Of a stretch of DNA of 64,000 nucleotides, positions 1 to 6,857 are shown piece by piece (the first letter of the stretch is position 1; each line of letters opens with the position of its first letter). The notes under the pieces were generated by a model. It made no database searches, had not been told where the DNA came from, and worked only from the letters and a program-made list of their open reading frames with translations. The stretch spans positions 62,001 to 126,000 of the forward strand of contig NZ_VZPJ01000014.1 in NCBI RefSeq assembly GCF_008801605.1. The letters run 5' to 3'. The position numbers and the translations under genes are program-made. Origin of the DNA: Pseudomonas brassicacearum subsp. brassicacearum. GTDB taxonomy: Bacteria; Pseudomonadota; Gammaproteobacteria; Pseudomonadales; Pseudomonadaceae.

Positions 1-183
1 GCCGCCACTGCTATCAGCCGTGGAGAAGCTGACCTGGTGGCATTCGGCACGCCGTTTTTGGCAAACCCGGACCTGGTGGAACGTTTCAAACGAGGCCAGG
101 CGCTGAACACCCCTGATGCATCGACGTTCTACCAGGGCGACGAGCGCGGTTATACCGACTATCCGACCCTGACCGAGGCCTGA
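1..183 (+). CDS. C-terminal end of an Old Yellow Enzyme-family NADH:flavin oxidoreductase (partial)
   Basis: Only the last 60 codons are present; the gene runs off the left edge. The translated end reads AISRGEADLVAFGTPFLANP followed by LVERFKRG and ends GYTDYPTLTEA. This is the usual end of FMN-dependent alkene reductases (NemA, XenA/B, OPR type): the ADLVAFG strand lies near the FMN phosphate and the tail closes the TIM barrel. These enzymes reduce activated C=C bonds or nitro groups with NAD(P)H. The next operon starts 147 bp downstream behind its own promoter, so this gene is probably a separate unit. The exact substrate class cannot be told from the fragment. Confidence 0.85.
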   Translation, partial: AATAISRGEADLVAFGTPFLANPDLVERFKRGQALNTPDASTFYQGDERGYTDYPTLTEA

Positions 184-216
184 GGCCCAGCGTCCAGCGC
201 GCGTCTCGCTATGCAT

Positions 217-264
217 TATACAAAACAGCGAAATTACTTGTACAAAACACTTTAATTTGTACAA
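217..264. promoter_or_regulatory. Array of TGTACA-type half-sites upstream of the light-type operon
   Basis: TATACA lies at 217-222 and TTGTACAA at 238-245 and 257-264. Their spacings (16 and 13 nt between hexamers) do not fit the N12 rule of the main operator at 290-313, but the hexamer is the same. They may be auxiliary half-sites for the same MerR-type (LitR/PplR) regulator, or part of the promoter. Confidence 0.45.
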
Positions 265-288
265 GGCGTGCAGTAGGCTTCTAAAAAC

Positions 289-314
289 TTGTACAGGAAT
301 TATTTCCTGTACAA
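289..314. promoter_or_regulatory. TGTACA-N12-TGTACA operator, LitR/PplR type
   Basis: TTGTACAGGAA at 289-299 and TTCCTGTACAA at 304-314 form a perfect 11-bp inverted repeat around a 4-nt centre, and contain TGTACA at 290-295 and 308-313 separated by exactly 12 nt. The consensus reported for class II LitR (PplR) light regulators of P. putida is T(G/A)TACA-N12-TGTA(C/T)A (from memory). The site ends 17 nt before the first start codon, so a bound repressor would block transcription or early elongation. The same arrangement recurs at 6760-6783 in front of the facing operon. Confidence 0.75.
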
Positions 315-330
315 CAATCGGAGCCTATGC

Positions 331-753
331 ATGTCCGTCTACCTCCAGCGTTTCGCCCACGCTTTCGCCGAGCTGGACGCCAGTCGCCTGGCTGAGCTCG
401 ATGAGCTCTACAGCGCCGACATACAGTTCCAAGACCCTCTGCACCGGATCGAAGGCCTGTCGGCCCTGCGCACTTACTTTGCCCAGTTGTACGCCAACGT
501 CAGCAACCTGCGCTATGACTTCCACGCCTTCGATGAAGTCGGTGCCGGAGAGGGCTATCTGCGCTGGACCCTGCATTTCAGTCATCCTCGCCTGGCGCAA
601 GGAGCACCCATCGCGCTGCAAGGCTGCAGCTATCTGCGTTGGAATGATCGAGTCTACCTGCACCAAGACTTTTTCGACGCAGGCGCCCTGCTCTACGAAC
701 ATCTGCCGCTGTTTGGATCGGTGATTCGCTGGCTCAAGCGGAGGTTGGCATGA
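331..753 (+). CDS. NTF2/SnoaL-like protein, first gene of the light-type operon
   Basis: 140 aa. I chose the ATG at 331 because GGAG at 320-323 sits 7 nt upstream; an ATG at 327 is in another frame and no better start exists upstream in this frame. The start MSVYLQRF, the aromatic-rich middle and the FQDPLHRIEG segment fit the nuclear transport factor 2-like fold (a cone-shaped alpha+beta barrel used by small isomerases, hydrolases and binding proteins). No catalytic set can be assigned. It overlaps the SDR gene by 4 nt (ATGA), which implies translational coupling. An NTF2-like gene precedes the SDR in the equivalent KT2440 operon. Its biochemical role is unknown; a lipid or polyene ligand would suit the context. 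Confidence 0.8.
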   Translation: MSVYLQRFAHAFAELDASRLAELDELYSADIQFQDPLHRIEGLSALRTYFAQLYANVSNLRYDFHAFDEVGAGEGYLRWTLHFSHPRLAQGAPIALQGCSYLRWNDRVYLHQDFFDAGALLYEHLPLFGSVIRWLKRRLA

Positions 754-1505
754 GCCGTGTCTGGCTGACCGGCGCCAGCAGCGGCATTGGCGCGGCATTG
801 GCGGCAGTCCTTCTGGAACAGGGGCATCACCTGGCTGTGAGTGCGCGCCGGACCCACCCCCTGGAGACGTTGGCCACACGCTATCAAGACCAGATATTGG
901 TGCTACCGGGCGACCTGACCGACCCGCACCAGGTCGCCACGATCTGCCAGCAGATTGACCTTCATTGGGGGGCGCTCGACCTGGTAATCCTCAATGCCGG
1001 CACCTGCGAATACCTGGAGCCGGACCACTTCGACACCCGCCTGGTCGAACGACTCATCAACACCAACCTGCTGGGTACTTGCCATTGCCTGGAGGCCGCC
1101 CTGCCCTTGCTGCGCCGGGGCCAGCGTCCACATCTGGTGGCGGTGAGCAGTGCGGTCACCTGGCTGGCCCTGCCTCGCGCCGGCGCCTACGGTGCGTCCA
1201 AAGCCGCGTTGCGTTATCTGATCGAATCCTTGCGCATCGACCTGGCCGCCGAGGGTATCGATGTCACCCTGGTCAGTCCCGGCTTCGTCGACACGCCACT
1301 GACCCGACGCAACGACTTCCCCATGCCCATGCGCTGGTCGGCGCAACGAGCGGCCCGCCATATCGCGCGACGCCTGCCGGCGCGCCCGCTAGACATTGCG
1401 TTTCCGTGGTCCTTCACGCTGGTCCTGCGCCTGCTCGGGCATTTGCCTGCCCGCTGGCGTCTGGCCCTTGGCCAACGCCTGGCACGCCCTTCCAAGGAGT
1501 CATGA
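750..1505 (+). CDS. Short-chain dehydrogenase/reductase of the light-type operon
   Basis: 251 aa, classical SDR length. The cofactor motif TGASSGIGAAL is at residues 7-17, LNAG lies in the central sheet, a serine follows in VAVSSAV, and YGASKAALRYL provides the YxxxK catalytic pair; SPGFVDTPLT follows. A basic residue after the glycine motif strand (SARRTHPLE) favours NADPH. The start overlaps the preceding gene by 4 nt and the next gene begins 3 nt after the stop, so it is part of one message. Neighbours act on membrane lipids, so a lipid-derived carbonyl or hydroxyl is a sensible but unproven substrate. Confidence 0.9.
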   Translation: MSRVWLTGASSGIGAALAAVLLEQGHHLAVSARRTHPLETLATRYQDQILVLPGDLTDPHQVATICQQIDLHWGALDLVILNAGTCEYLEPDHFDTRLVERLINTNLLGTCHCLEAALPLLRRGQRPHLVAVSSAVTWLALPRAGAYGASKAALRYLIESLRIDLAAEGIDVTLVSPGFVDTPLTRRNDFPMPMRWSAQRAARHIARRLPARPLDIAFPWSFTLVLRLLGHLPARWRLALGQRLARPSKES

Positions 1506-1508
1506 AGC

Positions 1509-2756
1509 ATGCGCATCGCGATCATCGGCAGCGGCATTTCCGGGCTGACATGTGCTTACCTGTTGGCCCGCAGGCACCAGATTACCCTGTTCGAGGCCGA
1601 CGACAGGATAGGTGGCCACACCCACACCGTGGATGTCGATTGGCAGGGGCAGCGCTATGGCGTAGACACAGGCTTCATTGTGTACAACGACTGGACCTAC
1701 CCGAATTTCATCCGTCTGCTGGACCAGTTGGGCGTCGCGTCTCGCCCTACTGAAATGAGCTTCTCCGTGCATGATCCGGCCACCGGCCAGGAGTATAAGG
1801 GCCACACCCTGCGCAGCCTGTTCGCCCGCCGTGGCAATCTGTTTTCACCCGGGTTCTGGGGCATGCTGTGGGACATACTCAGGTTCAATCGGCAGGCCAC
1901 CGCCGACCTGCAGGCGCAGCGCATCGATAGCAGCGCCCGGCTCGGCGACTACCTGCACAGCCAAGGGTATAGCCAACGTTTCATCGATCACTACATCGTC
2001 CCCATGGGCGCAGCAATCTGGTCGATGTCGCCCGCCGGGATGCTGGAGTTCCCGCTCGAGTTCTTTGTGCGCTTTTGCCACAACCACGGCCTCATGTCGG
2101 TCAATCAGCGCCCTCAATGGCGCGTGATCGCGGGCGGCTCACGTGGCTACATCGAGCCTTTGTGTGCAGCCTTTCGCGAACATATCCGGCTCAATTGCCC
2201 AGTGCAGTGTGTCAGTCGCAACGTTGCCGGGGTAAGCGTGACCAGCAGCGCCGGCACCGAGCATTTCGATAAGGTGGTGTTCGCCTGCCACAGCGACCAG
2301 GCCCTCGCCCTGCTCGAGGCGCCAAGCATGGCAGAGCGTGAAGTACTCGGCGCCCTGACCTACGCCAGCAATGAAGTGCTGCTGCACACCGACACCCGCC
2401 TGCTTCCCCAACGCCCCCAGGCCTGGGCGAGCTGGAACTATCGCCTCGGTGGCCCTGCGCAGGCACCTGCCGCGGTGACCTACAACATGAACCTGCTCCA
2501 GGGCCTGGACGCCCCGGTGACCTTCTGCGTAAGCCTCAACCAGGGCGACGCGGTCGACCCGGTCAAGGTGCTTGCGCGCTTCGATTATGCGCACCCTCAG
2601 TACAGCCTCGCCGCCATTGCCGCCCAGGGCCGACAAGGTGATCTGCAAGGGCATCAGCACAGCTATTTCTGCGGCGCCTACTGGGCCAACGGCTTCCATG
2701 AGGATGGCGTGGTCAGTGCGCTCGACGTGGCGAAGCATTTCGGAGAACAGCTTTGA
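1509..2756 (+). CDS. FAD-dependent amine-oxidase-fold oxidoreductase of the light-type operon
   Basis: 415 aa. The N terminus is a dinucleotide-binding motif, IGSGISGLTCAYLL, followed by LFEADDRIGGHTHTVDV, the usual FAD contact of the amine oxidase/phytoene desaturase fold. The C-terminal FCGAYWANGFHEDG segment is the second FAD contact. The same family of FAD protein accompanies DUF1365 and a CFA-like methyltransferase in singlet-oxygen and light regulons, including the ChrR/RpoE regulon of Rhodobacter sphaeroides, where such genes take part in furan fatty acid formation. A fatty acyl desaturase or oxidase role is therefore plausible here; it is inferred from context. The stop overlaps the TTG start of the next gene. 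Confidence 0.88.
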   Translation: MRIAIIGSGISGLTCAYLLARRHQITLFEADDRIGGHTHTVDVDWQGQRYGVDTGFIVYNDWTYPNFIRLLDQLGVASRPTEMSFSVHDPATGQEYKGHTLRSLFARRGNLFSPGFWGMLWDILRFNRQATADLQAQRIDSSARLGDYLHSQGYSQRFIDHYIVPMGAAIWSMSPAGMLEFPLEFFVRFCHNHGLMSVNQRPQWRVIAGGSRGYIEPLCAAFREHIRLNCPVQCVSRNVAGVSVTSSAGTEHFDKVVFACHSDQALALLEAPSMAEREVLGALTYASNEVLLHTDTRLLPQRPQAWASWNYRLGGPAQAPAAVTYNMNLLQGLDAPVTFCVSLNQGDAVDPVKVLARFDYAHPQYSLAAIAAQGRQGDLQGHQHSYFCGAYWANGFHEDGVVSALDVAKHFGEQL

Positions 2757-3577
2757 ACAGCAGTGTGTGTCGCGGCTGGATTGATCATCGGCGCCATACG
2801 CCGCGAATCCATGCCTTCCGCTATCGGATCGGCATGCTTTACGTGGACCTCGCCGAACAGGAACACATGCTGGGGTTGTCGCGCCTGCTGCGGCCCTGGT
2901 CCTGGGCCCCCCTGTGCTGGCGCGAGCGCGACTACCTGCCATCGCACACCCGCCATGGGGTTTCTCTGGTCGATGCCGTGCGCCAGATCCTCGATGAAGC
3001 CCTGGGTGCCGCTCCCCAAGGGGCGATTCACCTGCTGACTCAACCGCGCAGTTGGGGCCTGTCGTTCAACCCGGTTAGTTTCTATTTCTGCCATGAAGCC
3101 AACGGGCGCCTGGCGGCGATCCTATGTGAAGTGCGCAACACCCCATGGCGCGAGCGCTATCACTATGTATTGCCGGTGCCTGCTGGCGAACCCTGTGCCT
3201 TCAGGGTGGCCAAGGCGTTTCACGTATCGCCATTCCTGCCTCGGGATATGGACTATCACATGGGGTTCCTGGTCCAGGACACGCACATCCGCATACGCAT
3301 GGAGAACTGGCGCGAAGGCCACAAGGTGTTCGAGGCCGACCTGGCGCTCAAGCGCCACCCCCTCGACGCCTCCTCGCTGCGCCGACATGTCCTGGCCTTC
3401 CCCTGGATGAGCCTGCGCACCGTAAGCGCCATTTACTGGCAGGCCCTGCGCCTGCTTTTCAAACGCACGCCCCTCTACGCCCATCAGGCCAGCGAAGACG
3501 GCCTGAGTCTGGGTCAAACCGCTCACAAGGATCCCAATCATGCCCGAACCGACCCTGAGCGCTACCAAGGCAGGTAG
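2753..3577 (+). CDS. DUF1365 family protein
   Basis: 274 aa. The start codon is TTG at 2753, chosen because GGAG lies 7 nt upstream (2742-2745) and the protein then begins with the family's usual CRGWIDHRRHTPRIHAFRYR. Conserved features seen are the HRR-P-H-F-Y/R start, SFNPVSFYFC with AAILCEVRNTP, and KAFHVSPFLPRDMDYHM. The family has no firmly assigned reaction; it is found almost always beside an FAD oxidoreductase and a CFA-like methyltransferase, as here, which suggests a shared lipid-modifying pathway. The gene overlaps the next CDS by 38 nt. Confidence 0.9.
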   Translation: MNSSVCRGWIDHRRHTPRIHAFRYRIGMLYVDLAEQEHMLGLSRLLRPWSWAPLCWRERDYLPSHTRHGVSLVDAVRQILDEALGAAPQGAIHLLTQPRSWGLSFNPVSFYFCHEANGRLAAILCEVRNTPWRERYHYVLPVPAGEPCAFRVAKAFHVSPFLPRDMDYHMGFLVQDTHIRIRMENWREGHKVFEADLALKRHPLDASSLRRHVLAFPWMSLRTVSAIYWQALRLLFKRTPLYAHQASEDGLSLGQTAHKDPNHARTDPERYQGR

Positions 3578-4808
3578 TTGCGACCTCTTTAACGGAGGCT
3601 TATTCAAGCAAGCCGTGCTGGGTCAGTTGCGCCGCCTGCGTCATGGCCACCTGCGGCTGCTACTCAATGGCGAGCCATTGAGCTTCGGTGACCTGGCCAG
3701 CCCCTTGATGGCCGAGCTCGAGATCCTCGACGACGCGGTCTGGGGCATGGTTGCCTGCAACGGCTCCATCGGCGCTGGCGAGGCTTATGTCCACGGCTAT
3801 TGGCGCAGCGGCGACCTGACGGCTGTGACGCGCCTGTTCGTTGCCAACCTGGATGTGCTCGACGCCATGGACAGCGGCCTGGCGCGCGTCGGTCACCCGT
3901 TGTTGCGCTGGCTGCACTGGCTCAACCGCAACAGTCGACGGGGCTCGCGGCGCAATATCATTGCCCATTACGACTTGGGCAATGCTCTGTTCGAGCGCCT
4001 GCTCGATCCCACCATGATGTATTCAGCCGCCCTGTTCGAAAGCCCGGAACAGAGCCTGGAAGAGGCCCAGCTCAACAAGCTCGCCCGTATCTGCCGAAAA
4101 CTCGACCTGCGCCCCGGCGACCATTTGCTGGAAATCGGCACGGGCTGGGGCAGCCTCGCCATCTACGCAGCCAGCCATTATGGCTGCAAGGTGACCACCA
4201 CCACACTGTCCCTGGAGCAATACACCCACACTTGTCGACGTGTCGAAGAATTGGGCTTGCAACAGCAGGTTCAAGTGTTACGCAAGGACTACCGAGACTT
4301 GCAAGGGCGCTACGACAAGCTGGTGTCCATTGAAATGATCGAAGCCGTCGGGCATCGCTATCTGCCCGAGTACTTCCGGCGCTGCGCCGCGCTGCTCAAG
4401 GACGACGGGCTGATGCTGCTGCAATCGATCACGATCCGCGACCAGCGTTATGAGCAGGCCCGACGCTCGGTGGACTTTATCCAGCGCCATGTTTTTCCCG
4501 GTGGCGCGTTACCGTCACTGTCGATCCTGCTGAAGACTGCCAGCACCCAGACGCCGCTCAACCTCCTGCATCTCGAGGATTTCGGGGCGCACTACGCCCG
4601 TACACTACGGCACTGGCACGACAACTTTCGCCAATCGCACCAGGCATTGGCGCAGCTGGGCTACGACGAAACCTTCCAGCGCCTGTGGGAGTTCTACCTG
4701 TGTTACTGCGAAGGTGGATTCATCGAGCGTGCCATCGGCGTGGCCCAACTGCTCTTCGCCGGGCCCGGCGCCCGTCGACCCGCCCTGCTGGAGTACCAGG
4801 ATACGTGA
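3540..4808 (+). CDS. Cyclopropane-fatty-acid-synthase-like SAM methyltransferase
   Basis: 422 aa, full family length. The SAM-binding motif LLEIGTGWGSLAIYAA starts at residue 196, and the lipid-binding N-terminal domain (about 1-130) is present. It would methylate or methylenate an acyl chain in a membrane phospholipid. Compared with E. coli Cfa (from memory), two ligands of the catalytic bicarbonate appear replaced: the MQYSC cysteine is Ala163 (MMYSAALF) and the LLHT histidine is Gln295 (LLQSIT), while the glutamate (Glu268) and the YARTL tyrosine remain. This points to a specialised paralogue, closer in concept to the UfaM methylase of furan fatty acid synthesis than to housekeeping Cfa. 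The KT2440 counterpart in the same gene order is annotated cfaB. Confidence 0.88.
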   Translation: MPEPTLSATKAGSCDLFNGGLFKQAVLGQLRRLRHGHLRLLLNGEPLSFGDLASPLMAELEILDDAVWGMVACNGSIGAGEAYVHGYWRSGDLTAVTRLFVANLDVLDAMDSGLARVGHPLLRWLHWLNRNSRRGSRRNIIAHYDLGNALFERLLDPTMMYSAALFESPEQSLEEAQLNKLARICRKLDLRPGDHLLEIGTGWGSLAIYAASHYGCKVTTTTLSLEQYTHTCRRVEELGLQQQVQVLRKDYRDLQGRYDKLVSIEMIEAVGHRYLPEYFRRCAALLKDDGLMLLQSITIRDQRYEQARRSVDFIQRHVFPGGALPSLSILLKTASTQTPLNLLHLEDFGAHYARTLRHWHDNFRQSHQALAQLGYDETFQRLWEFYLCYCEGGFIERAIGVAQLLFAGPGARRPALLEYQDT

Positions 4809-5296
4809 TGAGCCGCAGCGGCCTGATCGTCAATGCCCTCTGGTTGCAACTGGGTTGGTGGGGCTGTGTGCTCGGGGCACAGGATCCGTGGTGGCTGTTG
4901 CCGGTGGTCATCGGATTGCTGGCCCACCTGTGGCTGTGTCCTGCTCCCCGGGCAGAGATGTTTGCGGTGATGCGTGTCGGGCTCAGTGGCATGCTGCTGG
5001 ACTGGAGCCTGGGTACGCAGGGCTTGTTCATATTCAAGCAAACCCCGCTGCCGCTCTGGCTGGCACTGCTCTGGCTGGTGTTTGCCACAGGCCTGCGTCA
5101 TAGCCTGGCCTGGGCCATGCGGCCGGTATGGCGTGGTGTATTGCTGGGCTTGGTCGGTGGCCCGCTGGCTTATTGCGTGGGGGCGCCACTGGCGGGCGTC
5201 GCCTTGCCACTGGGAGTCGTTGGCACCGCCCTGTTCCTGGCACCGCTCTGGGCGTTATGGCTTCCCCTGGCGCTGCGCCTGGCCGAGCCGAACTGA
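4808..5296 (+). CDS. DUF2878 integral membrane protein
   Basis: 162 aa. The ATG at 4808 overlaps the stop of the methyltransferase by one base (TGATG), which decides the start. The sequence is almost entirely hydrophobic, with about six predicted membrane spans (VNALWLQLGWWGCVLG, WLLPVVIGLLAHLWL, LPLWLALLWLVFATG and others). DUF2878 proteins are uncharacterised inner-membrane proteins that often end these light or stress lipid operons. It is the last gene of the plus-strand operon and converges on the minus-strand operon 21 bp away. Confidence 0.85.
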   Translation: MSRSGLIVNALWLQLGWWGCVLGAQDPWWLLPVVIGLLAHLWLCPAPRAEMFAVMRVGLSGMLLDWSLGTQGLFIFKQTPLPLWLALLWLVFATGLRHSLAWAMRPVWRGVLLGLVGGPLAYCVGAPLAGVALPLGVVGTALFLAPLWALWLPLALRLAEPN

Positions 5297-5317
5297 GCGG
5301 GCCCCGGAACGCCGTCG

Positions 5318-5623
5318 CTACCAGGGCTCGTCGAGGAAAAGCGGCATGCGCAAGGGCTCGATCGGCCCCTCGCGCTGGCCGCACATCTCATCATGGACAA
5401 CCTGTTGCACCAGCGTGCAAGGCAGCCGCGGGACGAAACGCAGCAGCTCACGTAAATGAGTGGTGGAACGTATATGCAACGTCTTTCCCGACTCATCGAG
5501 CAACGTACGCAGGCCACCGTCCAGTCGGGCGCGCAACACGTAGATGCCACCCTCCAGCGACAACAACTCCAGTTCATGGATCCGCCCGTCGACAGCCAAC
5601 TCGGTAAGCGCCTGCAAGTTCAT
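5318..5623 (-). CDS. DUF6482-like small protein, last gene of the facing operon
   Basis: 101 aa, begins MNLQALTELAVDGRIHELEL and contains LEGGIYVLRARLDGG and LHIRSTTHLRELLR. This matches what I know of the small pseudomonad DUF6482 family, which has no assigned function. No signal peptide, membrane segment or metal motif is visible, so it is likely cytoplasmic. Its start overlaps the stop of the DUF3833 gene by 4 nt (ATGA), so it is translated from the same message as the two genes upstream and shares their operator at 6760-6783. Confidence 0.75.
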   Translation of the reverse strand: MNLQALTELAVDGRIHELELLSLEGGIYVLRARLDGGLRTLLDESGKTLHIRSTTHLRELLRFVPRLPCTLVQQVVHDEMCGQREGPIEPLRMPLFLDEPW

Positions 5624-6159
5624 GGCGAGCTCACGGCCTGACGACGGAAAAACAGGGTCACCTGCCCCAATTCGACACCCAGCTTGCTCATGCTGGAGCG
5701 ATTGATCAGCGTGTCCTCATCCATCAGGTACATCCAGTCATCAAACTCCACCTCGTAGGTCGAGCCATCGACCGGCAGGTTCAACCGATAACGCCAGCGC
5801 AGCGCATTGCCGGCCACTTCTCCTCGCGCCAGGCCGATCACATCGTCAGCGCGACCACGCCACAGGCCGGGTCCCTCGGGAGTCAGCGTCCAGACCCGTC
5901 GCTGACGGCTGCCGTCGCTATAGAGAAAGCGCTCATCGAGGATCAGGTGCTCTCCCTCGTGACGGCTGGAAATGTCCACCTCAAAGCGCTTGATCACTTC
6001 GCCCGAGCGCTTTTGATAGATCCCCCAGGCCTTGACGGGTTGGCTGAAGAAGCGCTCCAGATCCAGTCGGGGTTGCTGGTCGGCATAACGTTCGACATTC
6101 ACATTCCCGCAACTGGTCAGGCCCAGTATCAGCAGCAATGCCATCAGAAAATGTCTCAC
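5620..6159 (-). CDS. DUF3833 lipoprotein
   Basis: 179 aa. The N terminus MRHFLMALLLILGLTSCGN is a lipoprotein signal with lipobox LTSC, so the mature protein should be anchored in a membrane at Cys17. The body matches DUF3833 (QPRLDLERFFSQPVKAWG, then beta-rich repeats and FDDWMYLMDEDTLINRSSM), a lipocalin-like beta-barrel family of unknown function found with chalcone-isomerase-like and CFA-like genes. A lipocalin fold in a lipid-modifying regulon suggests binding of a modified lipid, but that is inference. It overlaps both neighbours by 4 nt. Confidence 0.88.
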   Translation of the reverse strand: MRHFLMALLLILGLTSCGNVNVERYADQQPRLDLERFFSQPVKAWGIYQKRSGEVIKRFEVDISSRHEGEHLILDERFLYSDGSRQRRVWTLTPEGPGLWRGRADDVIGLARGEVAGNALRWRYRLNLPVDGSTYEVEFDDWMYLMDEDTLINRSSMSKLGVELGQVTLFFRRQAVSSP

Positions 6160-6722
6160 TGATTATCTCTCCCATCACGTGAGGTTTTTATTCCAAGTAA
6201 TTGATTTCTAAGGATAGGCTCCTGAGTTCGAGGATCGAGCCAGATGGCAAAAAATGCCCGGGCGAATAGTGGGTCCGTGACCGCCAGAGACAGTTTTTCA
6301 CCCACATAGAAACGACAGCCCTGCCCCGGCAGGTACAGACCGGTGATACGACTTCCAGGCTTCACATCAATAAAGGCACGGCGCATTTGAGCGGCCCATT
6401 CGTCCCGGCGCTTGGCGTCCAGGGGCGCACCGTTGAGGCGCTGCATTTCCTTCAGGCTCGTTTCGACCAAAGACTCTTTGTCGATGGCGCGTCGGTAATT
6501 GAGTTCCAGGGCAAACGCCGTTTCCAGGCTTGGCGCAGCGGCCGCACTCCAGAGCCTGGCCTGATAGAGGTCGAACCCATACCAGTCGAAATCGGCTTGC
6601 CCGACCAGGCGCGCGCCTGGCAATACGCCGCGCCAGTCCGACAAGGCTTGGGGGCAATAAAGCGTAAACATGCAAAGCGCTATGGCGACCAGGCTTTTCC
6701 TGAGCGCGAACGACCGGGCCAT
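6156..6722 (-). CDS. Chalcone-isomerase-like periplasmic protein
   Basis: 188 aa with a cleavable signal peptide (LVAIALCMFTLYCPQALS). The mature part has WRGVLPGARLVGQADFDWYGFDLYQARLWS and KPGSRITGLYLPGQGCRFY, typical of the bacterial chalcone isomerase-like family. Plant chalcone isomerase folds include fatty-acid-binding members, so a lipid-binding role is more likely than flavonoid chemistry. First gene of a three-gene operon with 4-nt overlaps; the LitR-type operator lies 38-61 nt upstream of the start. Confidence 0.85.
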   Translation of the reverse strand: MARSFALRKSLVAIALCMFTLYCPQALSDWRGVLPGARLVGQADFDWYGFDLYQARLWSAAAAPSLETAFALELNYRRAIDKESLVETSLKEMQRLNGAPLDAKRRDEWAAQMRRAFIDVKPGSRITGLYLPGQGCRFYVGEKLSLAVTDPLFARAFFAIWLDPRTQEPILRNQLLGIKTSRDGRDNQ

Positions 6723-6759
6723 GAAGGCGTTACCCGTTTATCAAGGGAGCCTTTATAGT

Positions 6760-6783
6760 TGTACAGGAATATAGATTTGTACA
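6760..6783. promoter_or_regulatory. TGTACA-N12-TGTACA operator of the facing operon
   Basis: TGTACA at 6760-6765 and 6778-6783 are separated by exactly 12 nt, the same geometry as the site at 290-313. It lies just upstream of the chalcone-isomerase-like gene, transcribed leftward. The matching operators tie the two facing operons to one regulator, probably a class II LitR/PplR homologue encoded outside this window. Confidence 0.72.
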
Positions 6784-6857
6784 GCTTTTCGAGAAGACAT
6801 CGCTTAGTGGTCACGATGCTCATTTCGCAGAATGAATAAACCGGATCGAATGTTCCG

